Source of the DNA: Artemia franciscana
Lineage: Eukaryota > Arthropoda > Branchiopoda > Anostraca > Artemiidae
Direction: 5' to 3'
Assembly: GCF_032884065.1 (NCBI RefSeq)
Contig: NW_027062658.1
Location: forward strand, 1 to 64,000
Length of the DNA: 64,000 bases
Position numbers and translations under genes: made by a program. The notes beneath the pieces are model-generated. The model was not told the origin of the DNA. It was given only the letters and a program-made list of their open reading frames with translations, and did not search any database. Below are positions 32,924-44,263 of this stretch, in pieces (positions within the stretch are counted from its first letter, which is position 1; every line of letters starts with the position of its first letter).

Positions 32924-34015
32924 TGACTTTCGACTCGATACACCGCGAGACCATGTGGAAAATTTGAATACATTACTGGATCCCGATTAAAATTGTAAAT
33001 ATAATGAAAGCGCTATACCTCGATATTATGTGTGCAGTACAAACCGAGGGTGGTCTAACGGATTGGTTTACCGTTCAGTCGGGTGTAAGGCAGGACTGCA
33101 TTCTATCGCCACTGTTATTTGCCATAGTCATAGATTTTGTGCTTCGTGGATGTAGCTTCAGTGGGGGTCTACAATTAAACCTGCTAAGAACCCTTCATGA
33201 TGGTGTTTTTGCGGACAATATCGTACTCTTCGCTCACGAGTCAGAAGATATACAAAACAATATAAATGAACTTGAGCGTGTGGCAAATTCTGTTGGACTC
33301 TCCATAAGCGCTAACAAGACTAAATCAATGTCAAATGCGGTCATTCCTGACTTAGCTGAGAGACTTTTGGTCAACAATGAGGAAATTGAAGTAGTAAGAG
33401 AGTTCAAATATCTAGGCAGCATTCTTACGCAAGATGCCAATCCTGAAGGAGAAATTTTGTGCCGAATAGCTTTGGCTGGCTCTGCCTTAAATCGTCTCAG
33501 AAATGTTTGGAGAAATAGCAAATATTCCCAAAAGCTAAAACTCAGAATTTATAATAGCAATGTCCTCTCCGTCCTTACATATGGTTGTGAAACTTGGAGT
33601 ATCACTGCGCAACTAGGAAAACGACTATGGGCATTCGATAATAACTGCCTAAGATATATTTTGAATATACATTAGACTGAGAGAATAAGAAATGATGAGA
33701 TTTATACCATGACAAATCATACCCCCATCCTTGATGCCATTAGAAAGCGACGATGGATGTATTGGGGGCACATGGTGCGAATGGGTGATGGAAGGTTACC
33801 ACTTGACATATGGTGTTGGATACCCGCTGGCCTCCGCAAGTCAGGGAGACTCAAAATGATCGTTGGCAGGATGTAAGAGAAGGAGGCGAAGCTGGAGAGG
33901 TTTTCGATGGAGGAGCTTTGGTCGAAGGCTCAGGACAGGTCGTCGTGGCGAACCACTGTTGCTGCTTTATGCGCCCTCAGGCGTGGGAGGACCTAAGCCT
34001 AAGTAAGTCTAAGAA
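32924..34015 (+). pseudogene. LINE L3 fragment, RT to 3' end
   Basis: A 223-codon frame (33004-33675) carries TEGGLTDWFTVQSGVRQDC, LSPLLFAIVIDFVLR, VFADNIVLFAHESEDI, FKYLGSILTQDANPE and LSVLTYGCETWSI. The catalytic FADD is changed to FADN and the VRQG glycine to D. After a stop, RRWMYWGHMVRMGDGRLPLD and a frameshifted C-terminus follow to CCTAAGTAAGTCTAAG, the usual 3' microsatellite-like end. The 5' part, including the endonuclease, is missing; such 5' truncation is normal for LINEs. It is dead. Confidence 0.75.
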
Positions 34016-35150
34016 ATGACTTCAGGGCGTTTTTCCGTCTTGATAAATGGCTTCTTGAATTTTTGTAGTCTTGGTTTTTTATTGTCAGCTCTTTGAATAT
34101 TGGGGAGGAGGCTAGCGAAGATCCACCTCTCCATACCAAATTATTGTCAGAGTTGACAAGAATATCCATTTTTGTGGTCGATGGTACAAGAGCAGTGACT
34201 TCCTTAATCATTCTTTCAGGAAAGCCAGTGCACTTCGTAAGGCAACCCGTCAATACTGTATTCATACTGAGGGTGTTTCTGTATTCAATATCGATTTTCA
34301 TTATCGAATCGTAGAGAGCATTATGAATGCCAAAATATCTCTTACCGAGGAAGGATGGCTGGAATAAGGCTTCAGTGCTTCTGATTTTTTCATTGCCAAT
34401 TTTAATAAGCTGACCATCAGGCAGCTTATAGCTATTTTTATAAGATTTTAAACTCATTTGCTTCCGCCAGAATGATTGCTCTTGGAAGGCAGCCATCTCC
34501 TTCTCAAAGTCTAGAGCAACGTGGCACATTCGTTCTTTGATATCACGAACCGTATCCGATTCAAAATGGACACTGTGTGAGTTCATTAATAATTGTTTCA
34601 AATGATCTGTTACATCTTGATCTCCAAGATAAACACTTAAACAATCCTTTAAAAGGATTGTTCCGTTGTAGTCTGGTGTAACATTTGTGACATCATCGCC
34701 ACAGTCTACAACGATCCCATTTGCTTTTTTTATACCTAGTAGTGTTAGGATAGGATTTTTTTCAATGTGTAACTCTTTAATGTTGAATTTTTCAAACATT
34801 ATTTGATATATTTCATCTGTTTTAGCTTCTGGGTTAAGGGGAGCCTCTGTGAGCAAAACTGGGTGATTTTCTGGGGATATCTGCAGCTTATGGTCAAAAA
34901 TATACCCCCAGATCTTCTCTAAATTGTCATAATCTTTCACAATCCCATGTTTTACCGGATAATCGGCAGTCAAAATATCTCTTCTTTCTTCAAATTCCCT
35001 ACCTAAGTGAATATTTTGACTGTATTTAGGCTGCTCAATGTTCCTTCCAACGACAACAGGAAAAATAGTTGGGGCCATTTGCAGTGGATTGGCAAAACCA
35101 GCTAAAATTGTTTTAGATCGATTTTCTATTACAACTGGAATATCATTCAT
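33999..35150 (-). CDS. Divergent actin-like protein, intact 383-codon frame
   Basis: The frame is the length of an actin (375-377 residues) and has actin-family blocks in order: HPVLLTEAPLNP (96-107), VVDCGDDVTN (147-156, second phosphate loop with D149 and D152 kept), VRDIKER..HVALDFEKEM (201-219), YKLPDGQ (241-247), ALFQPSFLG (261-269) and WRGGSSLAS (340-348). The first phosphate loop is degenerate (ENRSKT instead of DNGSG) and the GGTTMYPG nucleotide motif reads GCLTKCTGF. There is an insert of about 13 residues near 224-238. No introns are visible. The last codons run into the end of LINE L3, so the natural C-terminus may be altered. Polymerisation and ATP binding are doubtful. It could be an orphan actin-related gene, a retrocopy or a young pseudogene. 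Confidence 0.8.
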   Translation of the reverse strand: MNDIPVVIENRSKTILAGFANPLQMAPTIFPVVVGRNIEQPKYSQNIHLGREFEERRDILTADYPVKHGIVKDYDNLEKIWGYIFDHKLQISPENHPVLLTEAPLNPEAKTDEIYQIMFEKFNIKELHIEKNPILTLLGIKKANGIVVDCGDDVTNVTPDYNGTILLKDCLSVYLGDQDVTDHLKQLLMNSHSVHFESDTVRDIKERMCHVALDFEKEMAAFQEQSFWRKQMSLKSYKNSYKLPDGQLIKIGNEKIRSTEALFQPSFLGKRYFGIHNALYDSIMKIDIEYRNTLSMNTVLTGCLTKCTGFPERMIKEVTALVPSTTKMDILVNSDNNLVWRGGSSLASSPIFKELTIKNQDYKNSRSHLSRRKNALKSFLRLT

Positions 35151-35815
35151 AATTTACATTTTTGAGTAGAATGACTTAATGCCTGAAAAAGAGTGGTAAA
35201 TGGACTGTTTTTTCTAATCTTTGAATTTTTAATATTAATATTAGTTTTATATAAAAAGTTAGTTGAACACATAGGCTGTATTATTCCAATATTTTTGGAT
35301 TTTAGCAATATATTGATAAATCTAGTAGTTTCATTAAGATATAAATATTTCTCAGGTTATAAAAGGTCTACAAAAAATCTGGATAACAAAAAACTTAACA
35401 AAAAAAAATATCAAAAGGATACAATCAAACACAAACAATCATAAGGATAACAAAAAAATCTGATTGGTGAACTTAAACTAGAGTAATTCATAAAATTTAT
35501 AATATTGAACGAACTCTAATCTATAATAACTGATATCTTTAATGTAAATCTTCATAAATGGTGTCAGTCAAGGGGATTTCATATAGAGGATTTCATTTCT
35601 TTCGGATAACATCCATGCTTACATTTAGACAAATTGTGTAACTAGTTTAAACCAAGATTGAAATAACGCTTCTCTCCCGCGTGGCTTTGAGCCAATATTG
35701 TGATTTTTTTCGAATGGTGAAAAAAAAGTCTTATTGCTAATTGACGATACTGGATCAAATCAAGGAGTGATAAAGGTTTTACATTTTGCACTTTGATAAG
35801 TTTATAAGGGTGTAA

Positions 35816-36943
35816 ATGGCAGTCCAAACACGAGAGGCCGAGAAAATGCAAAGTGCCAAGTTCTTGCAAGAAGTTAATTTTAAACTGGATTTATTACCGG
35901 TGCTTTCGCAGAAAGTTAATGCGATTCCTGAACTTTCGGATAGCATTGATGCCATACAAGTACAGTTAAGTAACATTATTACGCAGTTATCTAACAATGC
36001 TAAGACAAATGATGAAATTAAAAAAGAGCTGGAAAATGTGAAATCTAACCTAGGAGTCTCTTGTGAACGAGCCAACAAGCTCAAAGCAGAGCAGAAACGA
36101 ACGAATTTAATCTTCTATAATTACACCCCTCAACAACTTGGCGATTATGCTCTGAAGCAAGAAATAACGGGGTTATTAAATCGTACTATGCAGTCTCTCG
36201 GAATAAATCAAAGTGATATACGTGACATTTTTAGATTGAAATCAGGGCCGATAGTAGTAAAGCTAAACTTGGTTGAAATCAGAGACTATATTTTAAGAAA
36301 CAGCTCCGTATTAAGAAGGTTTGGTTTATTGGCGGCTCTGGATTACACAGCTATACAAAGGGAGACCCGTAAAAATTTAAAAGAAATGTTGACTCCTGCG
36401 CAAAATGATGGCCGTGATGCAAAATTACGAGGTGACAAACTATTCATGGAAAGCCGAATATTCAGGTATGATGGAAATTCAATAGTCGAGATTAAGCGTA
36501 ATTTGAAGCCAGTACAAAATTCTGGTCCACCCTTTAGTGCTAGGCTCCCAAATGATCCCAATAATATTCTGATGAGGCTAGTTAGTGATGTCAGTGATAG
36601 TGATACTGAGACATTAGTACCATCGACCAGCACTCCTCAGGCAGTATCGACAGCTAAAAGACCTGCTAGTGCTATTGTCAGCCCATATGACTTGTTTCGA
36701 CCAGGTACTCGTAATATAGTACCCAAAGGATGCCATTCGCCAAGACAGAAGTTTAATGAAAGACATCATGGTGGTTTTTCACGTGATTTTTATGACAATA
36801 AACACCGAAGTGAGTTAGCGGATATAAATAACTATACTCGTGAGTATTATCATGTTGCCTTTCCCCCGACTATGACTAGTAATGAGCAATCTCAATCAAA
36901 GGCTAGTGATGTTAACGTGCTAACAGAAGGCGTAGAAATATAG
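35816..36943 (+). CDS. LINE L1 ORF1-type protein, open frame of 375 codons
   Basis: Open from ATG (MAVQTREAEKMQSAKFLQ) to TAG at 36941. Residues about 10-85 form a likely coiled coil, residues 90-200 form the RNA-binding-like core (FYNYTPQQLGDYALKQE, DIRDIFRLKSGPIVVKLN), and residues 240-340 are Ser/Thr/Pro-rich. The TAG stands where copy A has GAG, and the downstream endonuclease continues in the same frame, so ORF1 and the endonuclease were probably one polyprotein. It is a retroelement product, not a host gene. Confidence 0.65.
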   Translation: MAVQTREAEKMQSAKFLQEVNFKLDLLPVLSQKVNAIPELSDSIDAIQVQLSNIITQLSNNAKTNDEIKKELENVKSNLGVSCERANKLKAEQKRTNLIFYNYTPQQLGDYALKQEITGLLNRTMQSLGINQSDIRDIFRLKSGPIVVKLNLVEIRDYILRNSSVLRRFGLLAALDYTAIQRETRKNLKEMLTPAQNDGRDAKLRGDKLFMESRIFRYDGNSIVEIKRNLKPVQNSGPPFSARLPNDPNNILMRLVSDVSDSDTETLVPSTSTPQAVSTAKRPASAIVSPYDLFRPGTRNIVPKGCHSPRQKFNERHHGGFSRDFYDNKHRSELADINNYTREYYHVAFPPTMTSNEQSQSKASDVNVLTEGVEI

Positions 36944-37383
36944 GATATAGAGGGCCATATACTGAGTCAAGTGTCATGGAACATACAAGGATTACGTGAT
37001 AAGTTGACCTATTTATATGACGATTTATTTTCGTTTGATGTGATTTCGCTTATTGAAACATGGAACGATTGTTCTCCTATATCACCTCTTCCCGGGTATT
37101 TCGTTGAACAGACCGTGCGTAATGTAGCAAGAAATAATAGACATTATGGTGGCATTTTGGTTTTGGTTAAAGCATCTGCTATTGACGGCTATGAGAGAAT
37201 TAGTAGTAGATCTGAAAACTTGCTTTGGCTGTCTATTTATTTGAAATGTGGGAAGGAATTAATTTTGGGTGTAGTGTATATACCTCCACAGAGTAGTTCG
37301 TACAATCGAGAAAATACTTGGGAAATTTTAGGAGAAGAATTTCCGTTAATACAAGAAAGTTATAAAGATCTAGATTGTGTCAC
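36944..37383 (+). pseudogene. LINE L1 endonuclease N-terminal part, copy B
   Basis: It continues in the ORF1 frame with SWNIQGLRDKLTYLYDDL, LIETWNDCSPISPLPGYF and ILGVVYIPPQSSS, the first half of the APE endonuclease. It stops at the duplication breakpoint before the GDFN motif. About 50 more codons stay open after the break but are unrelated. Confidence 0.7.
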
Positions 37384-38690
37384 TGATTTGACTGCAATGA
37401 CAAGTGTCGAAACTGTATATATAACTAATGAAAGACCGCACTCAAATACGTTGTGCCTTTTTCGGGTCTCATTGGCCCAGAAAACCAGCTACTTAAGTGA
37501 CAAAACCGAAGATATTCAGAATTGTTTTGACTGTTTCGTTTGATTCATTTAAAGATACAAAAAAGAAAAAAAAACATTACATTAACCCCTCAACGAAGAG
37601 TAGAGATAGTAAAGTTGGGGCGTATACACATAGTATAATATACAAAAGAAATATTACACCTCGTCATAATAATAGCGAAAACGGTAAAAAAAATAAATAA
37701 ACAGCAGAACATAAAAAGCAAAATAACTGAATAAATGCTGGACAGGAGGGGCATGGGAGGTCATCCCAACAGAGGGATACAAAAGTAAACAGACACGCAA
37801 AGAAAAATATAATATATTTTAATATTCCATCATAAATGATCAATACACAATGTTGAGCATTTCCATCTTTACAGAAAATATGCATGAACCAATTGAAGGT
37901 TTGGTATTCAGCTAAAATTTTTGAGAACTTAAAGGTGTTTGGTACCTAATGGAAAACCTTGACTTTTCAGAGCTTACAAAAGGAATTTGGCATGTTTTAA
38001 AACGACAAATGAGGGGACAAAATCACCAGAGATTATTTCGGAGAAATAATTATAAGAATTTTGTATTTGAAAAAATTCTGCGCGGAAATATTAACTTCTC
38101 GTATATGTTTAAATTATAACAAAAAGATATTGTTTTTGTTTCTGATGGATTTTCAAGTTTTGAAGGTAAATGCAAAAAATTATCAAGTATTCTTACTGCC
38201 CCATTTTAAGTAGCATACCTGTAATGATTTTATGCGCGTTCTAAAGTTATTATGATGGACAATTGAGCAGTAGTTCACATAAGAAGCCATTAAAGAGTGT
38301 AAATTATTTTTAATATAGAAAATGGAATAATATTTTCAAATAATACGTCGACTGGATATTTTGAGAAAGTTTTACGCTTAAATGATCGATATGATCTTGA
38401 AATGACAAAAGGGGAGCAAGAAAAACTCTTTAGCTCCTTATATATGGAGATACTACCATACCCTCTGTTAGATTAATTGGATTCCACAGGGTCCCTGAAT
38501 TAGCAAACTGTTACCTAGCTGTGGACAGGGGTGGATCCAGGATTTCTCTTAGCGGGGGGCGCATAATAGCTTGCTTCAGTAAACTTGCGAACTAACAAAT
38601 ACAAGCAATTTAAAGGGAACCTGACAATTATGTGTCGTAGGTAGGTAGTATGACCATAAATTTAATCCAAAACCTGATCTGGGTTAAAGT
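37384..38690. other. No recognisable gene
   Basis: Anonymous AT-rich sequence. A word GGGGTGGATCCAGGATTTCT at about 38528 is of a kind often seen in dispersed repeats. There are no convincing frames or splice pairs. Confidence 0.4.
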
Positions 38691-38752
38691 TCTAATCGCT
38701 TTTTACTTGCATTAAAAAAACTTGTTTTTTTTTTATTTAATAAATAACAGAA
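38690..38752. repeat. Solo end of an F17 long hairpin
   Basis: CGCTTTTTACTTGCATTAAA followed by AACTTGTTTTTTTTTTATTT matches the outer end of the F17 foldback (for example 59750-59791). Only one arm end is present. Confidence 0.45.
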
Positions 38753-38874
38753 GGCACTCATCTAAATCACATGTAGCATTTATAGCATTTTTGTCAAAGT
38801 GAAATCAGATTTAATCTATTGAATCACCCACGCGCAAGGAAAATAAATGAGAACTCGGAACACTTATGTTAAGT

Positions 38875-39121
38875 CTAATATGTTTATTAAGATCAAAGAT
38901 TTATAATAGAGTTAAAACCAATAAATTACAAATGATTGTGAACAGCAGCACTTTCAACAGACCAACTAATTGAAATCAAACAAATGTTTGAACACATTTA
39001 ACTAACAGTTGAATCAGATTGCACTACCATTCATTAAACGAGCTTTTCTTTTATATTCCAAGTGAGTTTTTCGTGCACCAACAGGAATATCAAAAATATC
39101 CTCATGGTAATAGCTGCTATT
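38875..39121 (-). CDS. Putative terminal exon of an unidentified host gene
   Basis: On the minus strand an acceptor, GTTTTGTTTTAG, is followed in phase 0 by 35 codons (SSYYHEDIFDIPVGARKTHL, EYKRKARLMNGSAI) and TGA at 39016-39014. A 3' untranslated region follows, with AATAAA about 130 bp downstream (near 38887-38882). The amino-acid composition is protein-like and the signals are in the right order. I do not recognise the family. The upstream exons were not found; the Helitron at 39474 would lie in the preceding intron. Confidence 0.4.
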
Positions 39122-39519
39122 CTAAAACAAAACAAAATTAATTAAAAACCCGGCAACTGTATATTGTAAGTATTAAAATTAGTCAACAATGGATACCAGA
39201 TTTTTTCAAAAGTAATCCATAAATATAGTGGGAAAGGTCGAAAAGTATTAAAAACACAAAATAATAATAAATAAAGAAAAATGATTTCCAAAAACAAGAA
39301 GAAAATACAAAATATTTTTGGCAGCTATTTTTTAATCGGACTTTGCACAAATCTCAGACGCGAAGCTTTTGGCTAAAAATTGAATATTAAATTTTAAGCC
39401 AAATGCCGGTTTTGATCGAAATGATATTTTGACCCCTACGCATTTAGGTGGCTAGGTCTTTTATATATATATATCTATATATATAAAAACAAGTTGTCTG
39501 TCTGTGGATCTGTGTGTCT

Positions 39520-39690
39520 GTCAGGTGACGTCATGTTTCTGTGTCGACTGACGTCATGAAGTTAGTTGTCGTCATTTTTGCTATGACGGTGACGTCATTA
39601 AAGATATTTAAGACATATACGTCATGAAGTTAGTTGTCGTCATTTTTGCTATGACGGTGACGTCATTAAAGATATTTAAGACATATATGT
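39520..39690 (+). promoter_or_regulatory. TGACGTCA cluster in Helitron leader
   Basis: Four TGACGTCA octamers (39526, 39549, 39590 and 39658) lie within 200 bp upstream of the ORF1 start. The octamer is the consensus site of CREB/ATF bZIP factors. Positions 39552-39619 are duplicated exactly in tandem as 39620-39687, which adds one site. A promoter role is inferred from position and motif only. Confidence 0.45.
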
Positions 39691-39723
39691 TCACGTAGAA
39701 ATCTATTATTGTTTAAGTTTAAA

Positions 39724-42700
39724 ATGACTGATGAACTTACAATGGCAAAAGCCGATGAAGATGCTCAAAGAGTCTATGCCAAAAAACTTGCTGCTGATAG
39801 AGAAAGTCAGAAAAGAAAGCGTGCCGAGGAATCAAAAGAACAGCAAGGAAACAGGCTTGAGGCTGATAGAGAAAGAAAGAACAGAAAGCGTGCCGAGGAA
39901 CTACCAGAGCAACGCGAAAGCAGACTTGCTGCTAGAAGAGAAAGTGAAAAAAGAAGGCGTGCCGAGGAATCACAAAAACAGCAAGAAATCTTGCTGTTTA
40001 GAGAAAGAAAGAACAGAAAGCGTGCCGAGGAACTACCAGAGCAACGCGAAAGCAGACTTGCTGTTAAAAGAGAAATTGAAAAAAGAAGGCGTGCCGAGGA
40101 ATCACAAGAACAGCAAGAAATCAGGCTTGCTGCTGATAGAGAAAGTAAGAAAAGAAAGCGTGCCGAGGAATCAGAGCAACCTGAAAGCTATCGCCTGGCA
40201 TTCAGGTACAGCCCAGTCGATGATTATAGCTTGAGTAGATGTGTTCAAATTGGGACTATGTCTAAAATTTGTCCCTATTGCAAGGCCTTGAAATTCAATG
40301 GTGAAACAATGGGAATGTGTTGCGCCTCAGGAAAAGTTAAACTTCCTCTATTGGCTGCACCACCAGAGCCATTGAAGACTTTCCTTACTGGAACTACGTC
40401 AGAATCTAAGCGTTTTTTGTCACAAATCAAAAAATACAACTGATGTTTCCAGATGACGTCGTTTGGAGCCCAAATCGAAAATCCAGATCAATTTATGTCT
40501 ACTTTCAAAGTAAAAGGGCAAATTTATCATAGAACAGGGTCCCTTCTACCATTCTCAGGTGTCCTTTCAACTCCCAACGTTAAAAGGACAATCGTTTCCC
40601 AATTGCAACATCTTTTCCACGAAAATAATTATTTAGTGCGTCTGTTCAAAACAGCCATCGATTTGATGCCTACTGATACGCATAAAATTGCTATTTCCGC
40701 TGACAAAACGCCTCCTGGCCAACATGTGCGAAGATACAATGCTCCAACTATCGACGAAGTGGCAATCGTTATGGTCGGTGATCAGTTTTTACCTCGAGAT
40801 ATTATTCTTCATAAGCGAAACGCTCAGTTGTTAAGAATTGCTGAAACTCATCGATGCTACGATGCCCTACAATATCCTATCCTTTTTATGGATGGAGCCG
40901 ACGGATATCACTTTAATATTAAATTGATGAATCCAGCCACTAACAAAGAAATGAATAAGAAATGCAGTGCAATGCATTATTATTCCTATAGACTAATGAT
41001 TCGGCAGGATGAAGAAAATTATATTTTAAAATGCCGTGAATTGTTTCACCAATTTGTCGTTGATATGTATGCTAAAATTGAATCAGAACGTTTGCTATAT
41101 ATCCGCCTGAATCAGACCAAGCTCCGCTCTGAACAATACATTCATTTGCGAGATGCAGTTATAAATGACGGTAATACCACAAACGTTGGAAGATTAACAA
41201 TTTTACCTTCGTCATATTCTGGCAGTCCCCGTCATATGCATGAATATGCTCAAGATGCTATTGCGTATGTTCGTCTCTATGGTCGTCCAGATTTATTTAT
41301 TACATTTACATGTAATCAATCTTGGGACGAGATACTGCAGCTTTTACTTCAAGGACAATCGGCGGTTCATAGGCATGACATTACGGCCCGTGTCTTCCGG
41401 CAAAAGTTGAAATCACTGATAAACTACATAGTAAAACTTGAAGTGTTTGGGTCTGTGCGATGCTGGATGTACTCAGTGGAATGGTAAAAACGAGGTTTGC
41501 CACACGCACATATACTAATCTGGCTACATAAAAAAATTACTTCGAACGAAATTGATGATGTGATTTCCGCTGAAATACCTGATAAAAATGTCGATAAGGG
41601 GCTACAGGATATTATTGTAAAAAATATGATACATGGACCTTGCGGTGCACTGACCGAAAATTCACCATGCATGGCCAAAGGAAGGTGCACAAAGCAATAT
41701 CCTCGACTTTTAGTATCAAACACAATTACTGGCAATGATGGTTACCCACAATATAGAAGAAGATCTACTGAAGATGGCGGTAAAACAGCAATAATAAAGA
41801 AGCGTAACGGTACCACCATCGAAGTAGATAACCAGTGGGTTGTTCCATATTCCCCATTATTATCAAAAACATTTAATGCACACATAAACGTTGAATACTG
41901 TAACTCCGTAAAGTCAATCAAATACATATGTAAATACGTGAACAAAGGCAGTGACATGGCAGTTTTTGGCTTGCAGCCCAAAATCAAAGATTTCGACGAA
42001 ATCGTACAATATCAGGCTGGAAGATACATAAGCAGTAATGAAGCTGTTTGGCGAATTCTTTCATTTCCGATACAAGAACGTAGTCCAGCTGTTGTTCACT
42101 TAGCGGTACATTTACAGAATGGTCAACGTGTTTATTTCACGGAAACCAACGTGCAACAAAGAGCCCTGAATCCACCGGATACAACATTAACAGCTTTTTT
42201 TTCGCTTTGCAAAAATGAATCTTTTGCAAAAAAACTGCTGTATACTGAAGTGCCTTCGTATTACACGTGGAATACTAAAAATAAAGTATTTGAACGTCGA
42301 AAACAGGGTAAGTCAGTCGACGGCCAACCTACCATCTTCAAAGATACCACGATAGGAAGACTCTACACCGTTCACCCCAATCAACATGAGTGCTTCTTTC
42401 TACGCCTGCTTTTGGTGAATGTACCCGGTCCGACATCCTTTGAGTATTTGAGAACTGTAAACGGTACTATGCATGACACTTACCGTAGTGCATGCCAAGC
42501 TCTGAATTTATTGGAGAATGACCAACACTGGGATAACTGCATCAATGACGCGTGCGAAACGTCAACCCCAAGTCAAATTCGTGCAATGTTTGGCATCATT
42601 TTAACAACTTGCTCTCCATCAGCTCCTACAGAGTTATGGGAAAAATATAAGTCAAAAATGTCCGAAGATATTCTCCATCGAAAACAGTTAGAGACGTCAG

Positions 42701-44252
42701 ATATAACTTTTGATTTTACATCAGAAATTTATAACTACACTTTAGTTATTATAGAAGATTTGTGCGTACGTATGGCAGACAAACCTCTTCAGGATTTGGG
42801 AATGCCTTCACCTAACCGTATCGCTGCTGTTTCGACATGTGTAGAATTGGATCGTGAACAAAGTTACAGTACGAGTGATCTATTGTCGTATGTACAAAAT
42901 AACATTTCCAAGCTAACGTCGGAACAAAAAGACATTTATGATACGATAATGCATTGTGTCGATAACAACGTTGGAGAAATTTTCTTTTTGGATGCGCCAG
43001 GAGGTACTGGTAAAACGTTTGCGATAAAACTGATTCTGGCATCAATTCGATCAAAAAATGATATAGCGTTGGCAATTGCGTCGTCCGGAATAGCCGCAAC
43101 ATTGCTGCCTGGTGGAAGAACTGCTCATTCCGCTTTGAAATTGCCTCTGAACTTGCATTCTACAGAAACTCCCACGTGCAATATTTCCAAATCATCTGGG
43201 ATGGGTAAAGTATTGCAGCAATGCAAACTTATTATTTGGGATGAGTGCACAATGGCACACAAAAAAGGGTTTCGAGGGAAGTCGAAACCCTTTGGCAGCA
43301 CATTAATATTGCTTGCGGGAGATTTCAGGCAAACATTACCTATAATACCTAGATCAACTCCTGCAGACGAAATGAATGCTTGCCTGAAAAATTCTAATTT
43401 ATGGGCACACGTAAAAATATTAAAATTAACTACAAATATGCGTGTCCGATTGCAAAACGATGACTCTGGTCAAACATTTTCAGATCAATAGCTGGCAATT
43501 GGAAACGGAAGCTCCCAGTAGACTCAATTTCAGGACGTATACAACTACCTGCTGATTTCTGTAATTTAGTGACGTCCAAAAATGAATTGATTGAAAAAGT
43601 ATTTCCAAATATTCTAAAAAATTATAAAAATAATAAATGGCTAAGTGAAAGAGCGATTCTCGCACCCAAAAATATAGACGTCCACGAAATCAACAATATT
43701 ATTTTGACCAAGATTCGAGACTAGGCAGTCCCTTACAAGTCAGTCGACACAGTTTTGGAACCAAATGAAGCGGTTAATTATCCATCTGAATTTTTAAATT
43801 CCATAGATCTTTCAGGCTTTCCACCACACGTGCTACAACTAAAAATAGGCGTACCAATAATACTTTTAAGAAACATCAACCCACCAAAGCTATGCAATGG
43901 CACGCGACTTACCGTAAAAATAACAATGGAAAACCTAATAGAGGCCACAATCTTGACAGGGCCTTTTGAGGGTTAGGCTGTTCTTATTCCTTGCATTCCC
44001 ATGATTTCAACGGATCTGCCTTTTCAATTTAAAAGATTGCAATTCCCAATTCGATTAGCATCTTCAATCACCATTAACAAAGCTCAAGGTCAATCATTAG
44101 AAAAATGTGGTATAGATCTTAATACTGATTGTTTTTCCCATGGACAATTGTACGTTGCATGTTCGAGGGTCGGTAAACCTGACAATCTATTTATATGCAG
44201 CGACAATTGGACAGCGAAGAATGTTGTATATTCGCAAGTTTTACGCAGTTAA
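39724..44252 (+). pseudogene. Helitron Rep-helicase (PIF1 type), broken
   Basis: Residues about 25-155 are charged repeats (RESKKRKRAEES type), followed by a Cys cluster CPYCKALKFNGETMGMCC. The Rep domain has PHAHI with the HUH histidines (41503-41511) and the two catalytic tyrosines in YICKY (41923 and 41935). The SF1 helicase has Walker A GGTGKT (43000-43017), Walker B WDEC (43237-43248), GDFRQTLPII and the C-terminal VACSRVGKPDNLF. Rep nicks and rejoins DNA and the helicase unwinds it for rolling-circle transposition. Defects: TGA at 40441, TAA at 41485, a deletion of about 13 codons near 43267, TAG at 43489, loss of one base near 43508, and TAG at 43722 and 43974. All else is in one frame, so it died recently. 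Confidence 0.85.
43267..43290. repeat. Short palindrome at helicase deletion
   Basis: GGGTTTCG and CGAAACCC flank AGGGAAGT exactly where about 13 conserved helicase codons are missing between HKKGF and KPFGSTLILLAGDFRQ. The deletion may have arisen by slippage at this hairpin, or the hairpin may be its product. Confidence 0.5.
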
Positions 44253-44263
44253 TTTGTATTGTA

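Larger units (their letters stand above)
35160..37383 (+). mobile_element. LINE L1, copy B (5' half only)
   Basis: Collinear with 23170-25380, with about 2-4 percent visible differences, including the 5' untranslated region. It breaks at GATTGTGT (about 37383) inside the endonuclease and is followed by unrelated sequence. A LINE lacking its 3' half but keeping its 5' end is not the product of normal target-primed insertion. Together with the matching actin-like flank it indicates a segmental duplication. Confidence 0.75.

Noticed and set aside
40000-44252. The helicase as a host PIF1 gene
   Set aside because: It is fused to a Rep domain with HUH and paired tyrosines and flanked by Helitron ends, so it is the transposon's own gene.
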